Assembly: GCA_021800275.1 (NCBI GenBank)
Contig: JAJYZB010000009.1
Span: 1 to 64,000 of the forward strand
Direction of reading: 5' to 3'
DNA from: a bacterium
GTDB taxonomy: Bacteria > Vulcanimicrobiota > JABDET01
Length of the DNA stretch: 64,000 nucleotides
Shown here: positions 27,098 to 37,826 of the stretch, one piece after another
How positions within the stretch are numbered: the stretch's first letter is position 1
Layout: each line of letters opens with the position of its first letter
Position numbers and translations under genes: made by a program
Notes under the pieces: model-generated
What the model saw: the letters and a program-made list of their open reading frames with translations, nothing else
Told to the model about the DNA's origin: nothing
The model's database searches: none

Positions 27098-28288
27098 TCA
27101 ACACAGAGAAAAAGAAGTCCTGCTAGAAAAGAGGTTTCTGCGCACAAGCTGAATCATGACCGCTCTGATATCTGGAACTTTTGAAAGAGCAAAAATCAAA
27201 TCTCGGTGGCGGTCAAAATTAGCATGCTGATAAAGCACATCTTGAAGTTCTTTTTTCTTCAGCAATTGAGTTAAGTAGTTCAAATCAGCATCCTGAATTT
27301 TTTCGAAAATTTTGCGAAAATAAAGTCCTGCTTTTAATTCAAATCCTAGTTGTTTCTGCCACATAAAATGATATTGTTTAAGTAAAGGCGGGGAAAAATC
27401 TCCATTTTTATAGGATTTTAAACCCATAGAAACAGCTGCCTCAGCTCCAATTAGTCCATAATAAATCCCTCCCCCTGTTGTTGTTTTTACCTGTCCAGCC
27501 ACATCTCCAACTGCCATGAGGCGATTTTCAACAGTGGAATTAGAAGGACCTAGGGGTATTCTGCTTGCTCTTGGTTTTCCTAAAACTCGAATCAGTCTTT
27601 CTTTTAAAAAAGGGGAATTGAATAGTTTTTCTAAATAAAGACTGGCATTCTGCAAAGTGATTAACCCTGTTTTGGCTATTTTTTCATGAGTGGGAACTGC
27701 CCAGGCGAATGAGCCAGGGGCAATTTTTGAGCCTAGAAATAGCTCAATCGTTGGAATGTTATTGATTTCTACTTCTACCTGTACACCTCTAATATACTGC
27801 GGGGGTTCTCCCAAGTGACTTTGACGAGCAAGATTGGAGGTAGAACCAGTGGCTAAAACAACTATTTTTGCTTGATGTACCGTTGTCTGCTGCCCGGGAG
27901 TCACTGCTTGCACTGTGACTTGTGATGGTTCTTGAGATATAGAAGAAACTTTGTGATTCAAGAAAAAATGAACCCCTTCTTTTTCAGCTTCATGAGCAAG
28001 GGTTAAATCCAGTTTTTGTCTGTTTAGAATAAAAGCTGTGATATGGGGAAGAATAATAGATTCTCCTTCAGGGGAGAAGATCTTAAACTCATTGACCTGC
28101 TTCCAAACACAAGATTTGGTTTGTGGAAATTGATCAAGCATTGATTGGCCTACTACCCCTGTGCAGTGAACTGGGATTCCAATCTCGGAATGTTCTTCCA
28201 GCAGCGCTGTTTTCATGCCGGCTTTCGCAAATCCTCTGGCTGTCCATGAACCAGTTGGTCCGCCACCAACAACAATAATGTCCCACAT
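27098..28288 (-). CDS. FAD-dependent oxidoreductase, geranylgeranyl reductase family
   Basis: DIIVVGGGPTGSWTARGFAKAGMKTALLEEH; MAVGDVAGQVKTTTGGGIYYGLIGAE. Confidence 0.9.
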   Translation of the reverse strand: MWDIIVVGGGPTGSWTARGFAKAGMKTALLEEHSEIGIPVHCTGVVGQSMLDQFPQTKSCVWKQVNEFKIFSPEGESIILPHITAFILNRQKLDLTLAHEAEKEGVHFFLNHKVSSISQEPSQVTVQAVTPGQQTTVHQAKIVVLATGSTSNLARQSHLGEPPQYIRGVQVEVEINNIPTIELFLGSKIAPGSFAWAVPTHEKIAKTGLITLQNASLYLEKLFNSPFLKERLIRVLGKPRASRIPLGPSNSTVENRLMAVGDVAGQVKTTTGGGIYYGLIGAEAAVSMGLKSYKNGDFSPPLLKQYHFMWQKQLGFELKAGLYFRKIFEKIQDADLNYLTQLLKKKELQDVLYQHANFDRHRDLIFALSKVPDIRAVMIQLVRRNLFSSRTSFSLC

Positions 28289-28403
28289 TTGTTTTTCGGG
28301 TTTCTATAAAGTACCTAGGATTCCTTTGTCAGACTTAGAGATTGGGTTAAAATGTTCACAAAACATTAACAATTTAGCAGCAGATTGGCAGCATTTGCTC
28401 CTT

Positions 28404-28436
28404 TACTATTTTTACAAAAGAGGGATAAAAATAGTA
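28404..28436. promoter_or_regulatory. Perfect 11-bp inverted repeat, 11-nt spacer
   Basis: TACTATTTTTA-caaaagaggga-TAAAAATAGTA. Confidence 0.75.
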
Positions 28437-28459
28437 GGTTCATTGCGGAGGTGTTTATA

Positions 28460-28987
28460 ATGAAAAAAGTTTATTGTATTTCACTTATTGCAGCCATGAT
28501 TTTTATTTTCATGACCTCTTCAGCCTCAGCTAATTCTCCTACAGTGAAAGAATTGGCGGCAAGTGTTAGAAGATTGGCAAATCAAGGGATTGTTTTTAAA
28601 AAAGATGTGGTTCTGCCCGCCGCAGAGCTCCAGGATGAGTTAAATATAATGAATAAAGTATCAGCTTTACAGAGTCTTGCTTATTATGTTAAAACAAGGG
28701 GACCTGTGAGTTACAGGGAAGTCACTGCCGAACTTCAGGCTTTTAGGCAGAGACATCCCAAAATGGCAAAAATCATTAGAGTGAAAGTTCTGCCGCGAGC
28801 CTTAAAAAAAGTTTCTCAGAAAGTTACTAAAATCCAGGCCAATGTTGATTTTATGTTCTATTCTGGCTTAGGAGTTATATCTAACAAAACACTTCAAAAT
28901 AGTTCTGAGGCAGTTTCTCTCGGATTAGATATGGAGGATGCAGCTTTTACCACCGCTGAAATGGTGAAATCAGGAAATAATCCGTAA
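28460..28987 (+). CDS. Secreted hypothetical protein
   Basis: MKKVYCISLIAAMIFIFMTSSASA signal peptide with AxA end; GGAGG upstream of ATG. Confidence 0.8.
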   Translation: MKKVYCISLIAAMIFIFMTSSASANSPTVKELAASVRRLANQGIVFKKDVVLPAAELQDELNIMNKVSALQSLAYYVKTRGPVSYREVTAELQAFRQRHPKMAKIIRVKVLPRALKKVSQKVTKIQANVDFMFYSGLGVISNKTLQNSSEAVSLGLDMEDAAFTTAEMVKSGNNP

Positions 28988-29013
28988 TCCCGTTGATAAA
29001 GAAGGTTAATAGG

Positions 29014-29043
29014 AGTAGTGGTTTTAAAACCACTACTTTTTTT
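29014..29043 (+). terminator. Rho-independent terminator
   Basis: AGTAGTGGTTTTAAAACCACTACT followed by a T run. Confidence 0.85.
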
Positions 29044-29085
29044 ATTCTTGAAGAGAGAAGAACGATGCTCGAAAAGGAGGATGGG

Positions 29086-30075
29086 TCAGGTTTTTATGCG
29101 GAAAGAGGTTTTAAACTGCTGACTGGCATTTATAACTGCTTCCTGGATCGGTCCTTCCAGTTGAGGGTTATAGGAACCGGGGACCAGGGTACTCAGCAGC
29201 GAGGGAGAATTTCCAATAGGGGCATCTGAATTTGATGCTAACTCTGTTTTTTTTTCGAGTAGAAATTGCTGCATGCTGCTTGTATATTCTTGGATTTTTT
29301 GTCCTTCTGGAGATTGGCTTAATTGATTGGTAAAATCACTTTCTTCGTCTTTAAATCGTTTAAAAAGTTCATCTGCTTTTTCTTTTAATTCTGAAGTGGG
29401 AAGCCCAACTTTTAAAATATTCATTTGCAGGTTTTGTTCGAAATCATTGAGACCTGTTTCGGCTTTTGCCACTGATGCCTGAAGCTGAGCCTGCACCTGA
29501 GGATCTGTTAACTGATTGATGTTGTTTTGTATTTGTGTCTGATAAGAATCTGTAAAATTTTTAATGTAGGCTTGTTTTTGTTCTGCTGTGTTTTGTTGGA
29601 AAAGTGTCGTTTGTTTTGCTTCCCAATTTTGTCTTGCAGTGGTTTGAGCAGGTGTTTCTGCCCCATTGAAAAGTTTTGGATTTCCTTGTGAATCCTGGAG
29701 AGGATTCCCGCTTTGAGCAAATTCATAATGTTGGGAAGAAAAAAGCTCGGTTTTTTCCTGGGAGAGTTTTCCAAATTCATTTGACCAGATTGTGCTGTGA
29801 ACACTGTAGAAAGTGTTTGCTTTTTGCGCGGCTGAGTCTGCCGCCTCAGTTGGCACTGCGGGAAGGCCTGACGTGTTTAAAAGCTGCTGCTCTTCTTCTT
29901 TCTGCATTTCCATCTGCCGCTGCATGGTAAGCATTTCCTGGTTCATTCGATTAAATATCTGCTGCTGAGTTTGCTGATTTTCTGTCATGTTTTGAAAAAC
30001 TGTTTGAGCCACTCCTGATTGGTTTTTTCCACCAAGAAAGTGAGTAATTCCTAGAGCAAGTCCTGCCATTTGCAT
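29086..30075 (-). CDS. Gln-rich helical hypothetical protein
   Basis: 330-codon ORF rich in Q/N/E; no recognised domain. Confidence 0.7.
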   Translation of the reverse strand: MQMAGLALGITHFLGGKNQSGVAQTVFQNMTENQQTQQQIFNRMNQEMLTMQRQMEMQKEEEQQLLNTSGLPAVPTEAADSAAQKANTFYSVHSTIWSNEFGKLSQEKTELFSSQHYEFAQSGNPLQDSQGNPKLFNGAETPAQTTARQNWEAKQTTLFQQNTAEQKQAYIKNFTDSYQTQIQNNINQLTDPQVQAQLQASVAKAETGLNDFEQNLQMNILKVGLPTSELKEKADELFKRFKDEESDFTNQLSQSPEGQKIQEYTSSMQQFLLEKKTELASNSDAPIGNSPSLLSTLVPGSYNPQLEGPIQEAVINASQQFKTSFRIKT

Positions 30076-30170
30076 AGAATTATTATACCATAAAATTGTT
30101 AAATTTATATTTCTAATTTGTAAACAAATTTTTAATAATTTTTAATGGTTGAATAAACTTCTATTTGTTC

Positions 30171-31445
30171 TTAGATTTTTGTTATTCCACCCATATAGGA
30201 TCTCAATACTTCTGGGATAACGATGGTCCCATCTTTTTCCTGATAGTTTTCAAGAATCGCAATGACCACTCTTGGCAGAGCTAATCCTGAGCCATTTAAG
30301 GTGTGAACAAATTCGGGTTTTTCTTGAGGTCCTCGGCGAAATCTGATATTGGCCCTTCTTGCCTGGAAAGCTTCGAAATTAGATACTGAAGAGACCTCAA
30401 GCCACTTTTCTTCAGAAGGGGACCAGGCTTCCAGATCATAGCATTTTGCAGCAGAGAATCCCATGTCTCCCGCGCAGAGCAAAATCACACGATAAGGGAT
30501 TTGGAGGACTTGGAGTATTTCTTCAGCATCATGTAACAGTTTTTCGTGTTCCTGATAGGAGGTTTCAGGAGTGGTCAGTTTCACTAGTTCTACTTTATCG
30601 AATTGGTGCAGTCTTTTAAGCCCTCTGGTTTCGACTCCTGCTGCTCCAGCCTCCCTGCGAAAACAGGCGGTGTAAGAGGCATAATATTTAGGAAGTTCGT
30701 CAAAGTTTAAAATTTCGTCACGATGAAGGTTTGTTACTGGTACCTCTGCTGTAGGAATTAAGAACAGGTCATCCTTTTCACAGCAGTACATATCTTCTTC
30801 GAATTTTGGAAGCTGACCTGTTCCAATCATAGTCTCTCGTTTTACCAGGTAAGGGGGATAAATTTCTCGATAACCGTGTTTATCAACGTGGAAATCCAAC
30901 ATGAATTGGATCAGAGCTCTTTGGAGTTTTGCTCCTGCTCCTACATAAAGAGAAAAGAGTGACCCTGAGAGTTTTGAAGCCCTCTTCTGATCAATGATGC
31001 CCAGAGATTCTCCGATTTCCCAATGGGGTTTCACAGGAAATAGAAATTTCCTTTTCTCTCCCCAGGTTCTGATCACCTGATTTTCTGAAGCGTCTTTTCC
31101 GAAAGGAACGGTTTCATGGGGAAGATTAGGAAAGTAGAAAAGCAAATGGTTTAGTTTGTTTTCATTTTCTTTTAATTCGTTTTCTATTTCTTTGATTTTA
31201 AGATTAATTTTTTTTACTTCTTCTTGCTTTTCGTTTGTGTTTTCTCCGGATTTTTTTAATTTTCCGATCTGGTCAGAGGCTTCGTTTCTTTCTTTTTTAA
31301 GCTCATCGGATTGAGCAATAAGCCGCCGCCAGTTTTCATCCAGGGATAGGAAATCATCTAATAGTGAAACCGAAGTTCCACTCCTTTTTAGCAACCCTTC
31401 TCTTACTTTTTCAGGCTGCTGCCTGATAAATTTTTGTTCCAGCAT
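30171..31445 (-). CDS. serS: Seryl-tRNA synthetase
   Basis: [82 protein letters not shown]. Confidence 0.96.
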   Translation of the reverse strand: MLEQKFIRQQPEKVREGLLKRSGTSVSLLDDFLSLDENWRRLIAQSDELKKERNEASDQIGKLKKSGENTNEKQEEVKKINLKIKEIENELKENENKLNHLLFYFPNLPHETVPFGKDASENQVIRTWGEKRKFLFPVKPHWEIGESLGIIDQKRASKLSGSLFSLYVGAGAKLQRALIQFMLDFHVDKHGYREIYPPYLVKRETMIGTGQLPKFEEDMYCCEKDDLFLIPTAEVPVTNLHRDEILNFDELPKYYASYTACFRREAGAAGVETRGLKRLHQFDKVELVKLTTPETSYQEHEKLLHDAEEILQVLQIPYRVILLCAGDMGFSAAKCYDLEAWSPSEEKWLEVSSVSNFEAFQARRANIRFRRGPQEKPEFVHTLNGSGLALPRVVIAILENYQEKDGTIVIPEVLRSYMGGITKI

Positions 31446-32509
31446 TAGATTGGCAGAGCCGACATTCGTTTTAACTCTTCGGGTCGAGCTACTTTTGCTT
31501 GAGCATCTTCCACATTAATCAAGTTCTTTTTTGAAAGATTGCGAACGTATAATTCCTGAGTGATCATTCCTTGTTCCCTGTTGTTATTCATTAAAGTGAT
31601 CAATTGAGGTATCTTCCCTTCTCTAATAGCATTTCTAACATTGGTAGTTCCTATTAAAATTTCTAATCCTAGAACAGCCCCTCCCCCTTTTTTATTTAGC
31701 AAAAGTTGGCTGACTGCGATTTCGAGTCCTGCCGAGATCTGGTTTCTAATAATTTGTTGATAATGAGGAGGCGCCAGCTCTATCATTTGTTCTAAAGCCA
31801 TGATGACCCCATTTGCTGTTGTCGTGCCAATGACAAGGATTCCAGAAGATGCCGCCGCTAAAACTCCCATCATTGTTTCAAAATCTGCAAATTCTGTTAC
31901 TGCCAGCACATCAGGGTTTTGGCGCATTGCTGTCTGAAGAGCCTGTTTGAAAGTTGGCGCATCGGTCCCGATTTCTCTTTGATAAATGACGCCTTTTTTG
32001 TTTCGAAGCAGGAATTCAATTGGATTTTCAAGGCTCACAATTTGGCTTGAGCGATTTTCTAACAGATAATCCAGCAGGGCCGCGAGTGTTTGCGATTTTC
32101 CGCTTCCTTTAGGACCAGCAATTAAAATTAATCCCTGGGGTTTCGTCGCAATTTCTCTTAACAGGTTTGGAAGTCCAAGATCTTCTAATGACTGCGGAGT
32201 AGGGGGGGTTAACCGAAAAACAGCAGCTAGGGTGCCCCTTTGGTAAAAAATATTGGCACGAAACCGACTAACTCCTTCAACACTGTATGCGGTATTGAAT
32301 TCCCTCTGTTTTTCCAGAATTTCTTTTTGAGAAGGGGTGAGCACATTCTCTAAAGTTGCTTTAACATCGGCAGCAGATAAGATTTCATTAGTTAAAGGTA
32401 GAAGCTGATTTTCGGTAGATTTATACAGAGGAGGGCTTCCTCCAACGAGATGCAGAATTAAGCCTTTTCGCTCAATCATAAGAATAAGAAGCTGATTTAG
32501 ATTTACCAT
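31445..32509 (-). CDS. Divergent PilT/GspE-type secretion ATPase paralog
   Basis: Walker [11 protein letters not shown]; altered Walker B region [15 protein letters not shown]; His box replaced by [10 protein letters not shown]. Confidence 0.8.
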   Translation of the reverse strand: MVNLNQLLILMIERKGLILHLVGGSPPLYKSTENQLLPLTNEILSAADVKATLENVLTPSQKEILEKQREFNTAYSVEGVSRFRANIFYQRGTLAAVFRLTPPTPQSLEDLGLPNLLREIATKPQGLILIAGPKGSGKSQTLAALLDYLLENRSSQIVSLENPIEFLLRNKKGVIYQREIGTDAPTFKQALQTAMRQNPDVLAVTEFADFETMMGVLAAASSGILVIGTTTANGVIMALEQMIELAPPHYQQIIRNQISAGLEIAVSQLLLNKKGGGAVLGLEILIGTTNVRNAIREGKIPQLITLMNNNREQGMITQELYVRNLSKKNLINVEDAQAKVARPEELKRMSALPI

Positions 32510-32515
32510 TGAGAT

Positions 32516-33802
32516 TTATGAAACTTTAGCTTGATGAGCGATCGCGCAGTTCCCATCAGGTTGATTCAGGTTTTTTTCTGTAAACAGAGCCCTGGCTCTA
32601 CAGCCGCCTCTGCAGCTCGAAAAATAGTTGCAGGCAGAACAGGTCTGGTTTCCTTCCAGCATTCTGAATTTGTCTAGTTCTTGAGATTGATCCCATATTT
32701 GTTTTAAAGATTTTTCTCGGATCGTTCCTGCAGGGAAAAGATCCTTTAAAAATCCAGTAGGGGAAACAGTTCCCCTTGGATCGATGTGACAGATTAAAGT
32801 TCCGCATTTGCACCCAAACCCTTCAAACATCAGGTTTTGGCCTGCTCGGAAAGGGACATAATGGGGAATTTCAATCTTTATATGTGTGTTTTTTTGAATT
32901 TTTAAGGCGGCTTCCCATAAACGATTAGCTTCTTCAAAAGTTAAAAGCATCTGAGGATTTTGAGTTGCTCTGCCAACTGGCATGATCGTTTCTAACAGGA
33001 TTTTTTCTACTTTTAGTTTTTCAGCAATTCTGATTAAGGAAGGAAGCTCAGAAATGTTGGGTTTCATGAAAACCATCTGAAGGGAGATAGGGATGCTTAA
33101 TTCTTTTAAATTTTTAATCCCTCGTAAAGTTTTTCGAAAAGATCCTGATTTTCCACGAATATAATCATAAATTTTTTCGCTTCCCCCTTCCATGCTAATT
33201 TTTAGGGCTCTAATTTTCAGTCCTTTTAGTTTTTTCACAATCTCTTTTGTGGCTGCTGCCGCATTGGTTGAAATTCGCACAGATATACCACGCAGATTAG
33301 CGTGAGCGATAATTTCATGGAGGTCATCCCTTAGAAGAGGTTCACCTCCTCCGAGCGATAATTCGAAGCATCCGATAGTAGCCATTTCATCTATTAATTT
33401 TTTGACTTCAGATGTTTTTAATTCGTCGGGATAAGAGTTTCCAGAAGAAGAAAAGCAGTGGCGGCAGGAGAAATTGCACGATTTTGTTGTGGAGAAGTAA
33501 ACTTTTAAAGGGGCTGATAAGTGCTCCTCTTTTGAGAGGTCTCTTCCTATAAAAGTACCTGTAAATTTTCCTTTCGAATCTAAAATTTCAATGCTCTGGC
33601 ATAATTGCACAAAGGTTTCAAAATTTCTCTGCTGGATTCTGCCCTCCATTATTTTATAAATTTGAGACAGAGTTTTTGTTTCTGTTAATTCGAAAATTTC
33701 TGCGGCATCGTGGTCAAAGGGGATATAATCTGCCCTTTCTCGATCGTAAATAATAGATCCGAAATGCTCTTTCCTCCCGATAAATCTTGTCAGTCCTGTC
33801 AA
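32516..33802 (-). CDS. Radical SAM/SPASM protein with PqqD-like N-terminal region
   Basis: CNFSCRHCFSSSGNSYPDEL; LGGGEPLLRDDL; SPASM cysteines FGCKCGTLICHIDPRGTVSP...CSACNYFSSCRGGCRARAL. Confidence 0.9.
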   Translation of the reverse strand: MTGLTRFIGRKEHFGSIIYDRERADYIPFDHDAAEIFELTETKTLSQIYKIMEGRIQQRNFETFVQLCQSIEILDSKGKFTGTFIGRDLSKEEHLSAPLKVYFSTTKSCNFSCRHCFSSSGNSYPDELKTSEVKKLIDEMATIGCFELSLGGGEPLLRDDLHEIIAHANLRGISVRISTNAAAATKEIVKKLKGLKIRALKISMEGGSEKIYDYIRGKSGSFRKTLRGIKNLKELSIPISLQMVFMKPNISELPSLIRIAEKLKVEKILLETIMPVGRATQNPQMLLTFEEANRLWEAALKIQKNTHIKIEIPHYVPFRAGQNLMFEGFGCKCGTLICHIDPRGTVSPTGFLKDLFPAGTIREKSLKQIWDQSQELDKFRMLEGNQTCSACNYFSSCRGGCRARALFTEKNLNQPDGNCAIAHQAKVS

Positions 33803-34000
33803 TTTCCCTCCCCCTGCTGTTTTTTACATTTTCCCCCTCTCTCCTGAGGCGAGAAAAAATTCTGTTATTTTTTTCTATTTTGCATAAAGGATTCCTTCAA
33901 ATAATGGTGTATTCGCATAATTAGATTAAATATTTCAGCCAGGAGCAGCTGGATTAACTAAGATCCTGGGGGAGAGCTTAAAACTCTAAGGAGGCCTTGT

Positions 34001-34993
34001 ATGTATTTAAGAAATTTTATTTCCATGAATGACGTTTCGGAAGTTGGACTGCGTGAGCTTTTGAGACTTTCTAAAGAACTTAAAGATAAGTTGAAGAATC
34101 ACGAGTCTCATCGGCGGCTTGAAGGTAAAACTCTTGCCATGATTTTTGAGAAGCCATCAACCAGAACAAGGGTGAGCTTTGAAACAGGAATGTATCAATT
34201 AGGAGGGCATGCCCTTTATCTTTCTGCTTCTGATTTGCAGCTGGGAAGAGGAGAAACCATTGAAGACACGGCAAGGGTTTTGTCAGGATATGTGGACTGC
34301 ATTATGGCTCGAACTTTTAAACATGAGACCGTTGTTAAACTGGCGGAATCTGCTTCAGTACCTGTTATTAATGGATTGAGCGATTTAGAACATCCCTGTC
34401 AAATTCTGGCTGATTTATTGACCATTCAGGAAGAAAAAGGTGATTTTAAAGGTTTAAAAATAGCTTATATTGGGGATGGAAACAATGTTGCTCATTCCTT
34501 AATGCTTGGCTGCGCAAAACTTGGGATGAGTGTTTCAGTGGCTGCTCCTAAGGGATATGCTCCAGATTCAGAAATCGCAAAATTGTCGCATAAAGAAGCT
34601 GAAAGACATGGAGCCTTTGTTGAAATAACAACTGATCCAGGAAAGGCGGCTAGCCAGGCAGATGTTCTTTATACTGATGTCTGGGTTAGTATGGGGCAGG
34701 ACAAAGAAAAAGCAAAACGGTTGAAAGTTTTTAAACCTTTCCAGATTAATGAAAAACTCTTTAAAAAGGCTAAGCCAGACTGTATTGTGCTGCACTGTCT
34801 GCCTGCCCACAGAGGTCTTGAAATTACAGGAGAGGTCATGGATGGGATGCGCTCGCGCATCTTCCAGCAGGCTGAAAATAGACTGCACAGCCAAAAAGCT
34901 CTGCTGGTGACACTGGTAATGCCAGTCAAACGTGAAAGTTTGGAGAATCAGGGTGGCAAAGTGGCGTTAATGTTTCACGGTCAAACAGATTGA
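34001..34993 (+). CDS. argF: Ornithine carbamoyltransferase
   Basis: FEKPSTRTRVSFETGMYQLGG; HPCQILADLLTI; HCLPAHRGLEIT. Confidence 0.95.
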   Translation: MYLRNFISMNDVSEVGLRELLRLSKELKDKLKNHESHRRLEGKTLAMIFEKPSTRTRVSFETGMYQLGGHALYLSASDLQLGRGETIEDTARVLSGYVDCIMARTFKHETVVKLAESASVPVINGLSDLEHPCQILADLLTIQEEKGDFKGLKIAYIGDGNNVAHSLMLGCAKLGMSVSVAAPKGYAPDSEIAKLSHKEAERHGAFVEITTDPGKAASQADVLYTDVWVSMGQDKEKAKRLKVFKPFQINEKLFKKAKPDCIVLHCLPAHRGLEITGEVMDGMRSRIFQQAENRLHSQKALLVTLVMPVKRESLENQGGKVALMFHGQTD

Positions 34994-35021
34994 AAATCTA
35001 GATATTGCAGCAGAAATTGCT

Positions 35022-35255
35022 CTAAAACTGCCCTGATTGTCTGAATTTGACCCCTAGCATGATTCCTTTCATGAAATCATCTGCTTCATCATGGGTAAAA
35101 ACGCCATGACTAGGGGTAAATTGGTCTTGTCCAAAGGAACTGATAGGATTGGATGTAGCCTGGGTATTTTGGGGCTGAGATTGAGACGGAAAACCGCCAT
35201 TCCCTGCTCTGAGGCTTTGAGGCGATCTAACGGAAAAATTAGTTTGGATATTCAT
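35022..35255 (-). CDS. 77-aa hypothetical protein
   Basis: ORF track; GAGGAG before ATG; no recognised domain. Confidence 0.6.
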   Translation of the reverse strand: MNIQTNFSVRSPQSLRAGNGGFPSQSQPQNTQATSNPISSFGQDQFTPSHGVFTHDEADDFMKGIMLGVKFRQSGQF

Positions 35256-35311
35256 AGCTCCTCTTGACTATATTCTACCATAAAGGGGGAAAAAGAACAA
35301 TAAACAATAAG

Positions 35312-36031
35312 TTAAGATTGTAAACTTTTTGTTACTATCTCTTTCCCTTTTGGGCTGCTGATCAGTTTTTGCTGCAGGGCGACAACAACAGCATGTGTTC
35401 TGTCATTGACGTGAAGCTTTTGAAAAATATTGCTGATATGATTTTTTATTGTTCTTTCGGCAATGGCGAGTTTCTGGGCAATTTCTTTGTTGGATAAACC
35501 ATCGGCAATCCAGTTTAAGACTTCTATTTCTCGAGGAGTTAGATGATCATAGACTTTTTCTTCCAGACCCTGAGGAATTTCATCTTTCTCGTAAAATTCT
35601 CGAAATTCTCTCAGAAGAATGCTGGCAATCCGACTGGAAAGCAGAGCTTCTCCTTGAGAAATGGATCGAATGGCGCGCAGGAGCTGCTGGGGGGATTCGT
35701 CTTTCAGGAGGTATCCCATAGCTCCAGCTTTAATTGCAGGGATGACGGCATTGGGATCGTCGGCAATGGTGAGCATAATAACTTGAACTCCTGGATTTTG
35801 TTTGCGAATCAGTCGAGTTGCTTTAATTCCATCTAGAGCGGGCAGTGTGATATCCATCAGCACGACATCCGGGAGGTGCTCTCCAATTTTTCGGATGGCT
35901 TCATTTCCATTTAAAGCATGTCCAACAACCTCCATATCCTGCTCTTTTTCTATGACTCTTTTTAAACCCTCGATGAAGAAAAGCTGATCATCCACAATAA
36001 AGATTCGAATTGGGCTTTTCATGGCTGGCAC
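35312..36031 (-). CDS. NarL/LuxR-family response regulator
   Basis: Receiver VFIVDDQLFF...DVVLMDITLP; HTH LTPREIEVLNWIADGLSNKEIAQKLAIAERTIKNHISNIFQKL. Confidence 0.96.
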   Translation of the reverse strand: MPAMKSPIRIFIVDDQLFFIEGLKRVIEKEQDMEVVGHALNGNEAIRKIGEHLPDVVLMDITLPALDGIKATRLIRKQNPGVQVIMLTIADDPNAVIPAIKAGAMGYLLKDESPQQLLRAIRSISQGEALLSSRIASILLREFREFYEKDEIPQGLEEKVYDHLTPREIEVLNWIADGLSNKEIAQKLAIAERTIKNHISNIFQKLHVNDRTHAVVVALQQKLISSPKGKEIVTKSLQS

Positions 36032-36693
36032 GGAACCATGACCTTGAGTGTGGTTCCTTTTCCGATTTCGGATTCTAATATAAGTTCTCCCCCCATTTGC
36101 TCAGCTCTCTCTTTTATGAATTTAAGGCCAAAATGAGGAGCGTTTTTAGTTTTTTCTGCTGGATTCATACCAATCCCATTATCTTTTATTGAAACAGATA
36201 CCGCGTATCTTTGAATTTTTAAAGAAACTTCACAAAAAGAAGCCCTGGCATGTTTTAGAATATTGTGCAGTCCTTCTTGAATGAAAATTTGAACAAAATT
36301 TCTAACTTCTTGAGGGATTAGTGAGTCTTCTCCTTCAGTCAGAAATCGAACTGGAATTTGGGACAGCTCTTTGAAATCATTGATGGAATCGCGAATCACT
36401 GGAATCAAGGGCCAGGGTTCTTCATTTCTCAGTTCATGGATGGCATGTCTGATTTCAGTGACCGCAATTTTTATAGCCTGACGAGCCCCTTCTAGATCTT
36501 CTTGCTTTTTTTCTTGTTCATAAAGGTTTAAAAGAAAAAGGGCGTGCGAGAGGGTTTGAGCTGCTCGTGAATGAAGTTCTTCTCCAATTTTACGTCGTTC
36601 TTCCTGGAGAAGAACTTCTAGATTAAGAACTGGTTCACCCTTTGTGATAGGGCTGAGAACGCCGATAGGAGTTTCTTTGGTCGTTTTTTTCAA
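36019..36693 (-). CDS. Soluble HisKA_3-type sensor histidine kinase
   Basis: ERRKIGEELHSRAAQTLSHALFLLNL; SIKDNGIGMNP; FGLKFIKERAEQMGGEL; no TM segment. Confidence 0.9.
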   Translation of the reverse strand: MKKTTKETPIGVLSPITKGEPVLNLEVLLQEERRKIGEELHSRAAQTLSHALFLLNLYEQEKKQEDLEGARQAIKIAVTEIRHAIHELRNEEPWPLIPVIRDSINDFKELSQIPVRFLTEGEDSLIPQEVRNFVQIFIQEGLHNILKHARASFCEVSLKIQRYAVSVSIKDNGIGMNPAEKTKNAPHFGLKFIKERAEQMGGELILESEIGKGTTLKVMVPCQP

Positions 36694-36757
36694 TGTTCCA
36701 GACTCTCCCCATTTATTTTATTCTTACAAGTGCTCCATCATCCCTGCAGGTTTGACT

Positions 36758-37384
36758 CTACCGTGTACCAAAAAGCCTGTCTCCAGCATCCCCAAGGCCT
36801 GGAACAATATATCCCTTTTGATTCAGAGTTTTATCAATGGCTCCTACAAATATAGGAATATCAGGATGGCTTTTTGTTACTGCATCAATTCCATTTTGAG
36901 AAGCGATTAAACAGATCAAGGTAATACCTTTTCCACCTCTTTTTTTTATATAGTCTATGGCTGCAGTAGAGGATCCTGCAGTTGCAAGCATAGGATCCAG
37001 AACAAAAAGATGTCGTTCCTGTAAGTCTTCTGGGAGTTTAGCGTAATATTCGACAGGCTTTAAGGTATGGTGATCTCGATAGATTCCAAGATGCCCAACT
37101 TTTGCCGCCGGTATGAGTTTGAGAATACCATTTACCATCCCAAGTCCAGCCCGTAAAATTGGGACTAGTCCCAATTTTTTACCCGAAATAATCCTGGAGC
37201 TGCACTGTCCTAACGGTGTTTCAATAAGTGTGTCTTCAAGGGGAAGATTTCGGGTCGCTTCATAAGCCATCAGAGTGGAGATCTCTTCAACTAAGTCTCT
37301 AAAGTCTTTCGGACCCGTATTCTTGTCTCTGAGAATACTGATTTTGTGCTGCACCAGAGGGTGGGTGATCAGTTCAACAGGCAT
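36758..37384 (-). CDS. upp: Uracil phosphoribosyltransferase
   Basis: [52 protein letters not shown]. Confidence 0.96.
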   Translation of the reverse strand: MPVELITHPLVQHKISILRDKNTGPKDFRDLVEEISTLMAYEATRNLPLEDTLIETPLGQCSSRIISGKKLGLVPILRAGLGMVNGILKLIPAAKVGHLGIYRDHHTLKPVEYYAKLPEDLQERHLFVLDPMLATAGSSTAAIDYIKKRGGKGITLICLIASQNGIDAVTKSHPDIPIFVGAIDKTLNQKGYIVPGLGDAGDRLFGTR

Positions 37385-37826
37385 TTTTCTGTTCCTGAAT
37401 GTGGATTTTTTCGAGTCTGCGGCTGTGGTGTCCTTTTTGAAAATCAGTTTCTAACCAGATTTTTACCACCGCTTTAGCTACTTCTGCGCCAATGATCCTA
37501 CCTCCCATGGTTAGTATATTAGCATCATTATGCGCGCTGCTGAAATAAGCGCTGACTGGTTCATGGCATAAAGCAGCTCGTATTCCCGGGAATTTATTCG
37601 CTGAAACGCACATTCCTATCCCTGTGCCGCAAATTAAAATTCCCTTATCAGCTTTGTTTTTGAGAATGAGAGACGCTACTATTTCCGCGATATCAGGATA
37701 ATCCACAGGTTCCGGGGAAAAACACCCGCAGTCCTCTGTTTCTATTTTTAGAGATAGGATTAAGTACTGTTTTACTGCTTCTTTTAATTGATATCCTGCG
37801 TGATCACTGCCTATCGCTATTTTCAA
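37374..37826 (-). CDS. rpiB: Ribose-5-phosphate isomerase B
   Basis: [45 protein letters not shown]. Confidence 0.96.
   Translation of the reverse strand: MKIAIGSDHAGYQLKEAVKQYLILSLKIETEDCGCFSPEPVDYPDIAEIVASLILKNKADKGILICGTGIGMCVSANKFPGIRAALCHEPVSAYFSSAHNDANILTMGGRIIGAEVAKAVVKIWLETDFQKGHHSRRLEKIHIQEQKNAC

Noticed and set aside
33803-34000. RiPP precursor peptide or ArgR box upstream of argF
   Set aside because: No small ORF with RBS stands out, and the AT-rich TATTCGCATAATTAG stretch is too weak a match to claim an ARG box.
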